From NCBI GenBank assembly GCA_029880065.1, contig JAOUPD010000013.1, positions 1 to 16,925 on the forward strand: 16,925 nucleotides of DNA, read 5' to 3'. Position 1 is the stretch's first letter. Each line of letters begins with the position of its first letter. Shown here piece after piece: positions 1 through 5,300 of this stretch. This DNA is from Hadesarchaea archaeon. Its GTDB lineage: Archaea; Hadarchaeota; Hadarchaeia; Hadarchaeales; Hadarchaeaceae. The position numbers were made by a program, and so were the translations under genes. The notes beneath the pieces were generated by a model. That model ran no database searches. It saw only the letters and a program-made list of their open reading frames with translations, and was not told the origin of the DNA.

Positions 1-650
1 CCGTTGACGGTAAGCTCATCGAAGTAAACATTCACATTAACCGGACCGCTCGCCACAGATGGCCCCGCCGTTAAAGCTATGGCCAAAACCGTGTAACCAT
101 TTTCAATATAATCAGCAAGGTTAGCTGCCGCATAGGGGTTTACTGTATGCCACTCGTTGGCGTTGTCCGTCAAGCTCCACTCATGCCACTGGCCATACCA
201 TTCAGAAGCCGCCGGGCCGGGTTTGTGGGAAGTCAACAGGTTGTCGATTGTTCCATTGTTATCCGTGTCAAGGAAGAGGAATATCTCATCGGGGGCCTTA
301 ACATTGTCGCTTACTGTATAGCCCCAGTAGCTAATTGTGCTGCTGCTGTTTAAAGTGAAATAGGTAGGCACTATCACCATCGCATAGTCCAGTGTGGCTA
401 TGGAAGTCTTTACATGGATAGCATCATTGTCTAAAAGGTGATCCTTATTCTCAATGTCGGGGTTACGCTCCCAGCCGATGCTGATTTCAGTAGAAGGAGT
501 AGCATACTCATGTACCGTGGCGAAGGTGGGATTGGGCACTGGTTCTACTGCGCTCGCCGTCCCCGCCTGAAACACAGAAATCAAAGATATAATCATTAAT
601 GCCGAGATCGCTAATGCCGAGATCGCCGTTGCCAGTATTTTCTTCCTCAT
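1..650 (-). CDS. Secreted protein with signal peptide, 3' end cut by window start
   Basis: An open frame runs from ATG at 650 to the window edge (216 residues visible, no stop). A good ribosome binding site (GAGGT) lies six bases before the ATG. The first ~34 residues are a classical signal peptide: two Arg/Lys near the start, a long Ala/Ile/Leu/Ser core and a TASA cleavage-type end. The mature part is rich in Asn, Thr, Ser and aromatic residues, has a DTDNNG Asp/Asn-rich (calcium-loop-like) stretch, and reaches VYFDELTVNG at the edge, a string common at the end of jelly-roll or galactose-binding-like beta domains. I infer an exported, possibly cell-surface beta-sandwich protein, and do not recognise the family. 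Its promoter region carries a motif shared with other leftward genes of this locus (see 741-756). Confidence 0.85.
   Translation of the reverse strand, partial: MRKKILATAISALAISALMIISLISVFQAGTASAVEPVPNPTFATVHEYATPSTEISIGWERNPDIENKDHLLDNDAIHVKTSIATLDYAMVIVPTYFTLNSSSTISYWGYTVSDNVKAPDEIFLFLDTDNNGTIDNLLTSHKPGPAASEWYGQWHEWSLTDNANEWHTVNPYAAANLADYIENGYTVLAIALTAGPSVASGPVNVNVYFDELTVN
597..626 (-). repeat. Perfect 15-bp tandem duplication inside signal-peptide coding region
   Basis: TAATGCCGAGATCGC occurs twice back to back (597-611 and 612-626), encoding AISAL twice in the hydrophobic core of the signal peptide of the 1-650 gene. It keeps the frame and lengthens the core by five residues, which looks like replication slippage. 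Confidence 0.9.
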
Positions 651-690
651 TTGTTACCTCTTTTTTGGCTGTTTAACGTGATTCCCATTT

Positions 691-706
691 ATTCCGCGAA
701 CTTAAG
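691..706 (-). promoter_or_regulatory. CTTAAGTTCGCGGAAT element upstream of secreted-protein gene
   Basis: The + strand reads ATTCCGCGAACTTAAG, 41 bases before the start codon at 650. Nearly the same string (one base shorter) lies at 3887-3901, 40 bases before the start of the 2951-3847 gene. Its core (AAGTTCGC) also resembles the four-copy motif at 741, 2262, 4310 and 4961. The function is inferred only from sequence sharing and matched position. Confidence 0.4.
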
Positions 707-723
707 CTAAAAAACTGTTAAAA

Positions 724-756
724 CGCTTTTTATAAGTGGGTTGCGAACTTTTAGTC
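724..756 (-). promoter_or_regulatory. Promoter with shared motif (site 1) plus TATA box
   Basis: On the minus strand GACTAAAAGTTCGCAA (741-756) is followed by a spacer and TTATAAAAA (726-735), a good archaeal TATA box, about 90 bases before the 650 start codon. The 16-base motif recurs at 2262-2277, 4310-4325 and 4961-4976 in the same orientation, each time just upstream of a T/A-rich stretch. The position directly before the TATA box suggests an activator site or extended BRE. Confidence 0.55.
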
Positions 757-849
757 CTTTTTTCTTATCGGCATGACTCACGAGACTTCGGGTTCGGCCT
801 TACCAAAAAGGAGGGAAATAATGTTTATTCCAAAATTATGCAACCACAT

Positions 850-1002
850 CTACTTCTCTCTTTCGAGATTCCTCTTCAACCATTTTAACCGCTCCATCTG
901 CTTCTTGTGTATCTTCACCAACTCCATCCTTTTCCTTTGCCAGTGAATAGTATAACCCAACGCACCTACAGCGATTAGCCCAACTCCGAGCTCTACTATC
1001 AT
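850..1002 (-). CDS. Small single-pass membrane peptide (50 aa)
   Basis: The ORF starts at ATG 1002 with GGGGGT a few bases upstream and ends with TAG at 850. Residues 1-19 form one hydrophobic helix rich in Gly, Leu, Ile and Val. Residues 21-50 are strongly basic and amphipathic (many Lys/Arg, then a run ending LEREK), so a cytoplasmic helical tail is likely under the positive-inside rule. It lies 52 bases downstream of the KaiC-like gene on the same strand, and an AT-rich TATA-like stretch (1026-1040) could give it its own transcript. It has no recognised family. Its gene-like composition and ribosome binding site favour a real small protein over chance. Confidence 0.6.
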   Translation of the reverse strand: MIVELGVGLIAVGALGYTIHWQRKRMELVKIHKKQMERLKWLKRNLEREK

Positions 1003-1054
1003 CTTCTACCCCCGTTTTCTTTTAATTTAATATATTTAAAAGGTGGGGCCCCAT

Positions 1055-2065
1055 TCAAGGTTGCATCCTGCACATGAGGACCCTCCCGTTCCGGGCGTCG
1101 ATTTGGACCGTCCAGAATCGCTTTTCGGTCACCCCGTGTCGGAGAAAACCGCTGGGCTTGGCGATGTACTCCACGGTGCCCGAGATCTTGAATACTGGGA
1201 TTTCCCCGATCTTCTTGATGTCTGAGCTCTCAATCATCAGGCTTCGTACCTTCTCTTGCACGTGTTGCGTCACTATGTGTTCGGCCGCCTTTTCAGCCTG
1301 CTCTAGGCTGGTCGCCTCTTTTTTTTCCTCACTTTTTTTAGGCTCTTTTTCTAGGTATGCGCCCTCTCCCGGCTTCACAATCTTGATCCCCTCTTCCGCA
1401 ATCTCGAAGAAGCTGAGGTAATTGCTGTGCTCGGTCCCGCGCATTTTCCTTATCTCCAGGGCCCTAGTGCGCGTCAGCCCGTCCCCCTCGTAGTATAGGA
1501 TGATCACCCCGTCAGCAATGAACTCCTCGACGCCTAACCTGCTAAGTCCCTCTTTTCCCTCTTCTATCTCTGAGGTAAAGATAGAGGTGCAGCCGAGTTT
1601 ATTGAGTTTTTGTTGTAGACTTGCCAAGCTGGATCTGAACGCAAGCTTGTCTGGAAACATCATTGAGAATTGTCCCAAGCCGTCCAGGACCAACCTCCCA
1701 GCTTTTTTCTCCCGCACCACCTCGATAATCTCCTCAATCATATCCTCTTCCTTGGCCCCAACCTTTTTCCCAAACTTGACTATACTGTCGAGCGGGCCAC
1801 CCAGGAGCTCCAGGCTCCCTTGTTTCTCTAGAGTCTCGAGGTGCCAGCCGAAACTCTTCATCTCCTCGTAGAGAACTTCTGGCTTCCGCTCGAACGAAAC
1901 GAACACACCTGGCTCTCCGTAGTCAGTGATCCCCTTAATTATATACTGCATCGAGAAGGTGGTCTTGCCCGTCCCGCATTTGCCCGAAAGGAGGATCAAG
2001 TTGCCCTTTGGTATCCCTTCCCTGATCAGCTCGTCTAGGCCCGGGATTCCAGTTTTGACCCTCAT
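1055..2065 (-). CDS. KaiC-like RecA-superfamily ATPase with extra C-terminal alpha/beta domain
   Basis: The 336-residue protein starts at ATG 2065 with AGGTGGT seven bases upstream. Residues 1-230 are one KaiC-type (COG0467) RecA ATPase module. It opens with TGIPGLDELI, has Walker A GKCGTGKTT at 28-36, Walker B VLDGLG near 126-131 and the typical EIRKMRGTEHS string near 204-214. The usual KaiC Glu-Glu pair after strand 2 reads SFER (57-60), so the second Glu is replaced by Arg. A charged linker (about 231-252) leads to a ~80-residue domain (253-333) that starts with an Ala-rich helix and ends with VQIDARNGRV. That domain matches the small proteins at 2473-2763 and 3935-4222. Single-domain archaeal KaiC homologues are thought to act in signalling. 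A regulatory ATPase whose fused domain interacts with the stand-alone copies is inference. Confidence 0.9.
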   Translation of the reverse strand: MRVKTGIPGLDELIREGIPKGNLILLSGKCGTGKTTFSMQYIIKGITDYGEPGVFVSFERKPEVLYEEMKSFGWHLETLEKQGSLELLGGPLDSIVKFGKKVGAKEEDMIEEIIEVVREKKAGRLVLDGLGQFSMMFPDKLAFRSSLASLQQKLNKLGCTSIFTSEIEEGKEGLSRLGVEEFIADGVIILYYEGDGLTRTRALEIRKMRGTEHSNYLSFFEIAEEGIKIVKPGEGAYLEKEPKKSEEKKEATSLEQAEKAAEHIVTQHVQEKVRSLMIESSDIKKIGEIPVFKISGTVEYIAKPSGFLRHGVTEKRFWTVQIDARNGRVLMCRMQP

Positions 2066-2113
2066 CCAAACACCACCTGAAGGATCGCCACAAAGAGGGG
2101 CAACCCTAGATAA

Positions 2114-2209
2114 TTAGAAGAGTCCACTCAACCCCCCCACCTGAAGCACCGACATTAGCGAGATCAGCATGAGTGTCAAAATTGCCGCCGTTAAAATTTT
2201 TTCTTTCAC
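2114..2209 (-). CDS. Signal-peptide-only mini-ORF (31 aa), possible remnant of a secreted protein
   Basis: A GTG start at 2209 follows AGGTGA. The translation begins VKEKILTAAILTLMLISL, continues through MSVLQVGGLSGLF and stops at TAA. It resembles the signal peptide of the 1-650 protein in order and length (MRKKILATAI and LISVFQAG against VKEKILTAAI and LMSVLQVG). The frame ends soon after a run of seven C (+ strand, 2132-2138), so this may be a gene remnant, or a frameshifted gene whose body is lost. It ends 48 bases before the KaiC-like gene on the same strand and has a shared-motif promoter upstream, so it could also act as a leader ORF of that transcript. Confidence 0.5.
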   Translation of the reverse strand: MKEKILTAAILTLMLISLMSVLQVGGLSGLF

Positions 2210-2261
2210 TCATTCACCTTCCGCTAAATCAAAAAAAAATCAAAATGCTCGAATAAATGGT

Positions 2262-2277
2262 TTGCGAACTTTGGGTC
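2262..2277 (-). promoter_or_regulatory. Shared promoter motif, site 2
   Basis: The minus strand reads GACCCAAAGTTCGCAA, followed after a short spacer by TTTATTCGAGC, which aligns with the TATA region of site 1. It lies 53 bases before the GTG of the 31-residue ORF and about 200 bases before the KaiC-like gene, so it probably drives that transcript. Confidence 0.55.
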
Positions 2278-2472
2278 ATGCGCTGGTTTAAGGTGCTCTC
2301 CTTATTGTTACGGTGTTTTGGACTGCCGAGCTGGATAACAAAAATGAATTAGGTGATTGAGAAGCTCTTAGAAAAAGGTTTCAGCTGAATTAACTGTCGG
2401 ATGTGTGAGTGCAAGTCGTTTGGGAAGAAATTCAATGGCAGGGCTGGAACGAGTTTGGCGATCGCCCTTGCT

Positions 2473-2763
2473 TTATTCTTCCAGCTCAACTCCGCTGAAC
2501 CCTATGCACTCCCCGCTCGAGGCATCGATCAAGACTTCGACGTTTTGCGTCTCCACTTTACCTTTGCGGAATCTACCCCTAGATTGGGGAACGGTGTCTA
2601 CGCGCGCCTTGATCTCATACGCGTATCGGTCCCCGACTCGCGTTAGGTTAGAGGATTTGATGAGAAGGTTCTCTATCTTATGCATACGCCTTCTTATGGC
2701 CGCTATGGCCTCTCGCTCTGCATCCTCAAGACTGATGATTTCCTTCTCCTCATCGAAGCTCAT
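2473..2763 (-). CDS. Stand-alone copy of the KaiC-associated C-terminal domain (96 aa)
   Basis: The chosen start is ATG 2763 (MSFDEEKEI), preceded by AGGTGAG. This matches the layout of the paralogue at 3935-4222. The frame stays open to an upstream ATG at 2847, which would add 28 basic residues and is the main alternative. The fold-defining pattern is SLEDAEREAI in a charged helix with RRR, then LLIKSSNL, a GDRYAYEIKARV strand, a Lys/Arg-rich turn and VEVLIDASSGECIG at the end. The same pattern appears at residues 253-333 of the KaiC-like protein and throughout the 3935-4222 protein. The ending (hydrophobic strand, IDA, Ser/Asn, Gly) recalls PepSY-type domains, but I see no signal peptide, so it is probably cytoplasmic. 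Function unknown. A partner or competitor of the ATPase domain is inference. Confidence 0.8.
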   Translation of the reverse strand: MSFDEEKEIISLEDAEREAIAAIRRRMHKIENLLIKSSNLTRVGDRYAYEIKARVDTVPQSRGRFRKGKVETQNVEVLIDASSGECIGFSGVELEE

Positions 2764-2950
2764 TCGCTCACCTACCCGGTTTTCTCTCTCCTGCGTACTT
2801 TTTCTGGTTTTCGGCATGAAGTAAATAATTTTATGCTTTTTCTTCATTTTTGCCCCTGCCAGTAGCTGTTTAAGCTTCCCCCCTAGTTAGTTGTATTCTA
2901 TTAGTCTGGCACTCTCAAAATCTGGAATCGCAGCGATTTTATCCGCGCTT

Positions 2951-3847
2951 TTATTCAATTCCGGCTCTCCTCTTTATCTCCTTCAAGAACTCGTCTACTT
3001 TGTCGCTGACTATATGAAATCTGCGCTTTTCAGGGGCGCGATCTAGAAAGGCTTCCCTTCGTCCAGCTACTGCTAATAGCGCGCGCTCTTTTAGTTTGCG
3101 CTTTTCTAATGTGATTCCTGGTCTGCGCTTTTCTAGTTCAATCTCTTTTCGTTTGAGCGTTTCTAGTTCGTCTTCTAGTTGTGTAAGCTTGTTCTGGTCA
3201 ACTTTGCTTTCTCCTGATTTGAGATTTTCTAGTTCGAGTTCTAGTCGTTCGCGTTTTTTGCGTAGTTCGCGATTTTTGGAGGTTTCTTTTTGTTCATCTA
3301 TCGGAGTCCCTCCTCGTTGTGCCAATATGGTGTCTCCAAACATGTCCACATCTCCTTTATAATACTGCACTGCAAGCCTTTTTCCAGGATAATTCATTTT
3401 ACGTAGCAAACCATCTCCTGCTTCGATGGCGGCAGTTTGGAGAGTACTTAACGGTCGATCGAAATCTACGGTATACTTTGCCCAAGGGTCCCAACCTTGT
3501 TTGATTACATGCACCAATCTCTTGTTTGTCAAAAATAATCGTCCACTGTGGTGTGCGCCACGAAAAGGATTAGTTCTCCATGTAAGATCATCGTTTAGCA
3601 CGTTAATTTTTCCATAAGGTGTTTCATCGATCTCGTAGGTATTTTTGCCTTGTTTTTTTGTTACTCTTGTCCTCTTACATGAAATGATTCTTTCCCCGTC
3701 CAGTAAAACGGGCTGATATCTCCAATCTTCTTCTGAAGGCGGTGGAAGTGCGGAATTAGACATTTTCGTAATTTTCTTTTTTGGCTTAGGTAGTCTATGA
3801 TTATAGGGAACTCTAACAAGTTTTCCTTTCACGATTGCCCGGGGCAC
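2951..3847 (-). CDS. PH-like (bPH/GRAM-type) domain protein with C-terminal coiled coil
   Basis: The 298-residue frame starts at GTG 3847 with GGAG upstream. An internal Met at residue 29 is a less likely start because no binding site precedes it. Residues 1-30 are basic and Pro/Lys-rich. Residues ~46-178 show a PH-like pattern: LLDGERIISC, then GRLFLTNKRLVHV (102-114), a hallmark of prokaryotic PH/GRAM-like domains, and an LAVQYYKGDVDMFG end. Residues ~185-250 are a highly charged Glu/Lys/Arg/Leu coiled coil, and the last 50 residues are basic and helical (SDKVDEFLKEIKRR). There is no membrane segment, so a cytoplasmic scaffold that may touch the membrane is inferred. It sits between the two stand-alone paralogues of the KaiC C-terminal domain on the same strand, which suggests a shared role. 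Confidence 0.8.
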   Translation of the reverse strand: MPRAIVKGKLVRVPYNHRLPKPKKKITKMSNSALPPPSEEDWRYQPVLLDGERIISCKRTRVTKKQGKNTYEIDETPYGKINVLNDDLTWRTNPFRGAHHSGRLFLTNKRLVHVIKQGWDPWAKYTVDFDRPLSTLQTAAIEAGDGLLRKMNYPGKRLAVQYYKGDVDMFGDTILAQRGGTPIDEQKETSKNRELRKKRERLELELENLKSGESKVDQNKLTQLEDELETLKRKEIELEKRRPGITLEKRKLKERALLAVAGRREAFLDRAPEKRRFHIVSDKVDEFLKEIKRRAGIE

Positions 3848-3886
3848 ACAAAACCACTCCTTTTTTAATCCAAATAATAACTAACA

Positions 3887-3901
3887 ATTCCGCGACTTAA
3901 G
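3887..3901 (-). promoter_or_regulatory. CTTAAGTCGCGGAAT element upstream of PH-like gene
   Basis: The + strand ATTCCGCGACTTAAG differs by a one-base deletion from 691-706 and lies at the same distance (40 bases) from its start codon. The stretch downstream on the minus strand is AT-rich (TTAGTTATTATTTGG) and could hold the TATA box. Confidence 0.4.
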
Positions 3902-3934
3902 GGCTTAAAACCCCATTAATCGCGGAGACTCGAC

Positions 3935-4222
3935 CTAGACCCTGGCCCCTATGCACTTTCCGTTTGAGGCATCGATCACGATCTTGAAATCTCGCTCCTC
4001 CACTTTTTCCTTGCTGAATACACCCTTAGATTTGGTCACCATGCCCAAGCGTCCCTTGATATCATACGTGGTTAGGTCCCCAGTCCGCTTAAGATCAGAG
4101 GCTTCTATAAACAGGTTCTTTATCTTGGAGTGTATGCGCCTTCTTATGACCGCCATAGCCTCTCGCTCTGCGTCCTCGAGTTCGATGAGATCCTTCCCCT
4201 CCGCGGCCAACTCGTTAGTCAT
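3935..4222 (-). CDS. Second stand-alone copy of the KaiC-associated C-terminal domain (95 aa)
   Basis: The start is ATG 4222, preceded by GGAGGTGA at good spacing. A GTG at 4231 overlaps that binding site and is rejected. The protein reads LIELEDAEREAMAVIRRR, then KIKNLFIEASDLKRTGD, a YDIKGRLG strand, a basic turn and FKIVIDASNGKCIGARV at the end. It aligns over its whole length with the 2473-2763 protein (identical stretches such as LEDAEREA and VIDAS/LIDAS) and with residues 253-333 of the KaiC-like ATPase (SSDIKKIGEIP, VQIDARNGRV). It is all soluble, with no signal or membrane segment. Its promoter carries shared-motif site 3. The function is not known. Confidence 0.8.
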   Translation of the reverse strand: MTNELAAEGKDLIELEDAEREAMAVIRRRIHSKIKNLFIEASDLKRTGDLTTYDIKGRLGMVTKSKGVFSKEKVEERDFKIVIDASNGKCIGARV

Positions 4223-4309
4223 TATACTCACCTCCCGATTACTTCTTTACCCCCCTAATTAAACATCCACCCAGTTCAAAAAATAATGTAAACCCGCCCG
4301 AAAAGAGGC

Positions 4310-4325
4310 TTGCGAACTCTTGGTC
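4310..4325 (-). promoter_or_regulatory. Shared promoter motif, site 3
   Basis: The minus strand reads GACCAAGAGTTCGCAA, then GCC and a T-rich stretch. It is 88 bases before ATG 4222. On the + strand TGGTCAGAA occurs twice here (4321-4329 and 4349-4357), giving a 28-bp direct repeat spacing that may bind a regulator of the divergent genes. Confidence 0.5.
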
Positions 4326-4385
4326 AGAACTCTTAGTAGTGCCATCGGTGGTCAGAATAAGTCCAGAATTTGAATTTAGTTAAGG

Positions 4386-4393
4386 TTTATTTG
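4386..4393 (+). promoter_or_regulatory. TATA-like box for leaderless winged-helix gene (copy 1)
   Basis: TTTATTTG is centred about 28 bases before ATG 4418, and no Shine-Dalgarno sequence precedes that ATG, so the mRNA is probably leaderless. The equivalent box in copy 2 is 5039-5046, 25 bases before ATG 5067. Confidence 0.5.
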
Positions 4394-4417
4394 TTTGGAT
4401 GAAGACAGTCTTATGTC

Positions 4418-4651
4418 ATGTCGCAAATAGACGATGTATTTTACGTCTTCGGGGACGGGAAATGGCACGAGGTTGAGGAGATAGCGGAGGAAGTCGCTCT
4501 CCCTGAATCCAAGGTTAAAAAGATCCTTGATTTTTTGGCCGAGTTTAAATTCATCGAGTTCGATGAGGGAAAGAAAAAGAGTAAGGCGACGCCATATGGA
4601 CGTAGGATTCTATCGAGAGAGAAATCCTTTAAGTTCCCTGTGCCTCTTTAA
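4418..4651 (+). CDS. Small winged-helix DNA-binding protein A, copy 1 (77 aa)
   Basis: The protein is a single compact winged-helix: helix 1 at IDDVFYVFGDGKWHEVEEIA, helix 2/3 at VALPESKVKKILDFLAEF (recognition helix about residues 29-44), then a wing at FIEFDEGKKKSKATPYGRRIL. It aligns along its length with the 5067-5300 protein, and most DNA differences are at third positions, which argues that it is truly coding. Its last 42 bases overlap, tail to tail, the convergent gene at 4610-4867. A leaderless start is likely. I infer a transcription regulator, possibly of the divergent leftward gene at 3935-4222. The DNA target is not known. Confidence 0.8.
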   Translation: MSQIDDVFYVFGDGKWHEVEEIAEEVALPESKVKKILDFLAEFKFIEFDEGKKKSKATPYGRRILSREKSFKFPVPL

Positions 4652-4867
4652 TAACTCATAGCCCCGATCGGTGACCGCCCAGGTCGATGGCGAGTTGGTC
4701 TGAACTTTTATCAGTCCACCCTTGGTCAAGTCTCTTATGTATTGCTTGCATCGGCTGAAGTTCAGGTTGGCCTTATAAACAATGCGGGTTCTACAAGCCC
4801 CATCATCGATTGCGTTTAAGATGTCAGCATATATATCGATCAGACCCCTTCGCTTCATGCCACTCAT
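4610..4867 (-). CDS. Winged-helix DNA-binding protein B, copy 1 (85 aa)
   Basis: The start at ATG 4867 has GAGGTGA nine bases upstream. The protein reads KRRGLIDIYADILNAI (helix 1), ACRTRIVYKANLNFSRCKQY (helix-turn-helix), then LTKGGLIKVQTNSPSTWAVT (wing) and ELLKRHRELKGFLSR. It has the size and layout of small archaeal winged-helix regulators, in which the domain begins with a basic RRG and ends with an extra helix. The 3' end overlaps gene A by 42 bases on the other strand. A shared-motif promoter (site 4) lies 94 bases before its start, so it may be part of the same regulon. The regulator role is inference from the fold. Confidence 0.82.
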   Translation of the reverse strand: MSGMKRRGLIDIYADILNAIDDGACRTRIVYKANLNFSRCKQYIRDLTKGGLIKVQTNSPSTWAVTDRGYELLKRHRELKGFLSR

Positions 4868-4892
4868 TTGCCAGCCTCACCTCATCGAAAGT

Positions 4893-4910
4893 CCCCTAAT
4901 TACATAGGGG
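4893..4910. other. Hairpin in the leader of winged-helix gene B copy 1
   Basis: CCCCTA-ATTACA-TAGGGG forms a perfect 6-bp stem with a 6-base loop, just upstream of the ribosome binding site of the 4610-4867 gene. Copy 2 of the duplication lacks it. It could be a translational control hairpin or a palindromic protein site. Confidence 0.4.
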
Positions 4911-4960
4911 GATTCCCTTAATTTTCACTACAAATAATGTAAACCCGCCCGAAAAGAGGC

Positions 4961-4976
4961 TTGCGAACTCTTGGTC
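4961..4976 (-). promoter_or_regulatory. Shared promoter motif, site 4
   Basis: It is identical to site 3 (minus-strand GACCAAGAGTTCGCAA), 94 bases before ATG 4867. It is part of the duplicated unit, so sites 3 and 4 are not independent evidence of conservation. Sites 1 and 2 are. Confidence 0.5.
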
Positions 4977-5066
4977 AGAACTCTTAGTAGTGCCATCGGT
5001 TGTTAGAACTAAAGTCAGAACTTCAAGTTAGCTAAGGCTTATTTACCCGGATGAACATCTTGAGAC

Positions 5067-5300
5067 ATGCCACAGATAGATGACATTTTTCGTGTTTTTG
5101 GGGACGGGAAATGGCACGATGTTGAGGAGATAGCGAAGGAAGTCGCTCTCCCTGAATCCAAGGTGAAAAGGGTCCTTGATTTTTTGGCCGAGTTTAAGTT
5201 CATCGAGTTTGAGGGTGAAAAAAGAGGGGGTAAGGCAACACCCTATGGGAAGAGGATTCTATTGAGAGAGAAGTCCTCTAAGTTCCCTATGTTTGTTTAA
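5067..5300 (+). CDS. Small winged-helix DNA-binding protein A, copy 2 (77 aa)
   Basis: This is the paralogue of 4418-4651, the same length with no gaps. The helix-turn-helix core (VALPESKVKRVLDFLAEFK) is almost unchanged, while the wing (FEGEKRGGKATPYGKR) and the C-terminus (KFPMFV) differ, so the two copies may bind different sites or have different partners. A TATA-like box at 5039-5046 and no ribosome binding site point to a leaderless mRNA. The last 42 bases overlap the convergent 5259-5558 gene. Confidence 0.8.
   Translation: MPQIDDIFRVFGDGKWHDVEEIAKEVALPESKVKRVLDFLAEFKFIEFEGEKRGGKATPYGKRILLREKSSKFPMFV

Larger units (their letters stand above)
4282..4932. repeat. Tandem duplication, copy 1 (~650 bp, two winged-helix genes)
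   Basis: This unit and 4933-5583 share a start (AATAATGTAAACCCGCCCG), the motif site, the rightward promoter and both convergent genes, with an offset of 649-651 bases. Boundaries are approximate. The first ~70 bases are almost identical, while the coding parts have diverged at many third positions. That pattern shows an old duplication still under protein-level selection. Confidence 0.85.

Noticed and set aside
821..946. A + strand ORF from ATG 821 with a strong AGGAGG six bases upstream
   Set aside because: It is fully antisense to the basic membrane peptide at 850-1002, and its text (many Phe, Cys, His, Asn and Ile) looks like a reverse reading of Lys/Arg/Glu codons. The binding site is notable, but I judge the minus-strand gene to be the real one.
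2405..2824. A + strand ORF of 139 codons across the small domain gene
   Set aside because: The minus strand has a paralogue-supported protein here. The + reading is Ser/Leu/Arg-rich as expected of an antisense shadow.
2764..2847. N-terminal extension of the 2473-2763 protein from ATG 2847
   Set aside because: The extension is not matched in either paralogous domain, and a binding site precedes ATG 2763. It is kept as an alternative start but not adopted.
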